A DNA stretch of 64,000 bases from positions 1 through 64,000 of the forward strand of contig JAXCGZ010011657.1 of the NCBI GenBank assembly GCA_037179515.1, read 5' to 3'. Positions 62,991-64,000 of this stretch are shown here, piece after piece. The notes below the pieces were generated by a model that saw only the letters and a list, made by a program, of their open reading frames with translations, was not told the origin of the DNA and did no database searches. A program made the translations under genes and the position numbers. Within the stretch, counting starts at the first letter, position 1. Every line of letters starts with the position of its first letter. This DNA is from Halocaridina rubra. Taxonomy: Eukaryota; Arthropoda; Malacostraca; Decapoda; Atyidae.

Positions 62991-63365
62991 ATAAACCCTC
63001 CCTGCACTGTTAAAAAAACACCCTTTACATTATAAATAACAGCAAGCAACGTAAATTTTTATGAAAGTGATAGATAAAATTACGATGAATGAGGTGATGA
63101 TGACGTGACACACATACTCATTTACAATTATTTTTTCGTTTATGAACTGTATAAACCCTCCCTGCACTGTTAAAAAAACACCCTTTACATTATAAATAAC
63201 AGCACGCAACGTAAATTTCAATAAAAAAATGAAAATACTGAAAATATTTTTTTCAATATTTTAATATTTTTCGTATACCCATAAAATAAAATAATGATTT
63301 ATCCCAAAAATAACCGCGATAGAGTGAGAACGCGAACCAAGAAGCTCGAATAACTGGGGTAACAC

Positions 63366-63367
<2 letters not shown>
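59778..63367 (-). mobile_element. Tigger derivative T9, inverted, enlarged by duplication
   Basis: Begins cagtgttgcctcacttatcg (59778; again at 61911 through the duplication) and ends gaataactggggtaacactg at 63367, so it lies opposite to T8. Carries about six (59970-60860) and eight (62090-63230) minus-strand ~160-bp repeats and, at 63225-63367, the mirrored 5' TIR region. No transposase codons. Confidence 0.8.

Positions 63368-63370
<3 letters not shown>

Positions 63371-63448
<78 letters not shown>
63371..63448. repeat. (TA)n microsatellite
   Basis: About 39 units between T9 and Z2. Confidence 0.95.
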
Positions 63449-63453
<5 letters not shown>

Positions 63454-63764
63454 CAGTAATCCCTCGTTTATCGCGGGGGTTCGGTTCCGGGACCGGCCGC
63501 GATAGGTGAATTTCAGGGAAGTAGGAACACCTTAAAAAAAAAAAAAAAAAAAAAAAATTAAGATGATTATGACACCAGAACAGGTCAAAAATGATAAAAT
63601 AAAACGGCCTTTATCAGGCTGTAAAGAGAAACAGAGATGGAGATTGTAATGACCTGTCAGATGTGAAGGGATTATAAAAGATGTGTAATGAATATCCAGC
63701 TCTCTGCTGGGTTTACTATACCTCTGCATTACTTTCATGATGTCTATTCTAAAAATTCTCCTTA

Positions 63765-63837
<73 letters not shown>

Positions 63838-63873
63838 GGCAACAGTAATTTTCCTTTGATGATGATTGGGGAG

Positions 63874-63941
<68 letters not shown>

Positions 63942-64000
63942 GAATTCGTAATTAACCATTATTTTTACTATAAATAATGTAGTTTTGGTTGAATGAACAA
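63454..64000 (+). mobile_element. Long-TIR element Z2, left arm, runs off the edge
   Basis: Same start (cagtaatccctcgtttatcg) and same order of features as the Z1 left arm: poly-A, gatgattatgacaccag, tttatcaggctgtaaagaga, (ATT)n at 63765-63838, ggcaacagtaattttccttt, (ATT)n at 63876-63940. Lacks the (TA)n insertion of Z1. Confidence 0.8.

Noticed and set aside
59939..63221. Repeated ~79-codon minus-strand ORFs (LRVFFLTVQRGFIQYVNEKI)
   Set aside because: They are the ~160-bp Tigger repeat read in one frame; copies with indels lose the frame, so no selection for a protein is apparent.

Overview
The window is repeat-dense genomic DNA from an arthropod, most likely a decapod crustacean. I infer this from the families present: CR1/jockey-type LINEs whose ORF2 sequences I associate with crab and crayfish genomes, CsRn1-like and Gmr1-like Ty3/Gypsy elements, pogo/Tigger transposons, and very long (TA)n, (TAA)n, (CTC)n and (CT)n microsatellites. 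No clear single-copy host gene is visible. Almost all coding sequence belongs to broken mobile elements.

Layout. 1-~5.0 kb: minus-strand Ty3/Gypsy element with integrase directly after protease, a short gag, a leader with two minisatellites, a tRNA-Lys-type primer site and an LTR. 6.0-7.0 kb: nearly 1 kb of (TA)n. 7.1-8.3 kb: decayed minus-strand CsRn1-like fragment. 8.76-20.35 kb: three-level nest. An old minus-strand CR1 copy is split by a CsRn1-like Gypsy element (8947-19175; both LTRs; 4-bp target duplication GGAA), which is itself split inside its reverse transcriptase by a nearly full-length plus-strand CR1 LINE (11264-16126). 20.97-27.46 kb: about 6.5 kb bounded by ~290-bp inverted repeats. 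It holds a minus-strand, intron-containing, frameshifted gene for a large uncharacterised protein with a PIN-nuclease-like C-terminal part, interrupted by other LINEs. 27.7-30.65 kb: CR1 3' ends, including three near-identical 807-bp tandem units. 30.7-31.26 kb: microsatellites and a head-to-head pair of tRNA-like SINEs. 32.8-36.1 kb: older CR1-like LINE split by a Tigger derivative full of ~161-bp repeats. 38.1-42.1 kb: two further Tigger transposase relics and minisatellites.

42.8-63.4 kb is a Tigger nest. One element (T5, 47825-55622) keeps a near-complete but broken transposase gene with leader repeats and 3' repeats. The others (T2, T3, T6-T9) are deletion derivatives in which leader or 3'-UTR repeats have expanded. 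The nest also contains a Daphne/L2-like LINE inside a long-TIR element (45-47.7 kb), a jockey/CR1-like LINE inserted in T5, a foldback with tRNA-like arms (55.7-56.4 kb) and a recent ~2.1-kb tandem duplication (58.7-63.0 kb). A second copy of the long-TIR element runs off the right edge.

There is no operon or pathway logic here; the genes are related through nesting, internal deletion and tandem amplification. The most unusual item is the TIR-bounded, PIN-like gene at 21-27.5 kb. All family names come from reading motifs by eye, with no database search.
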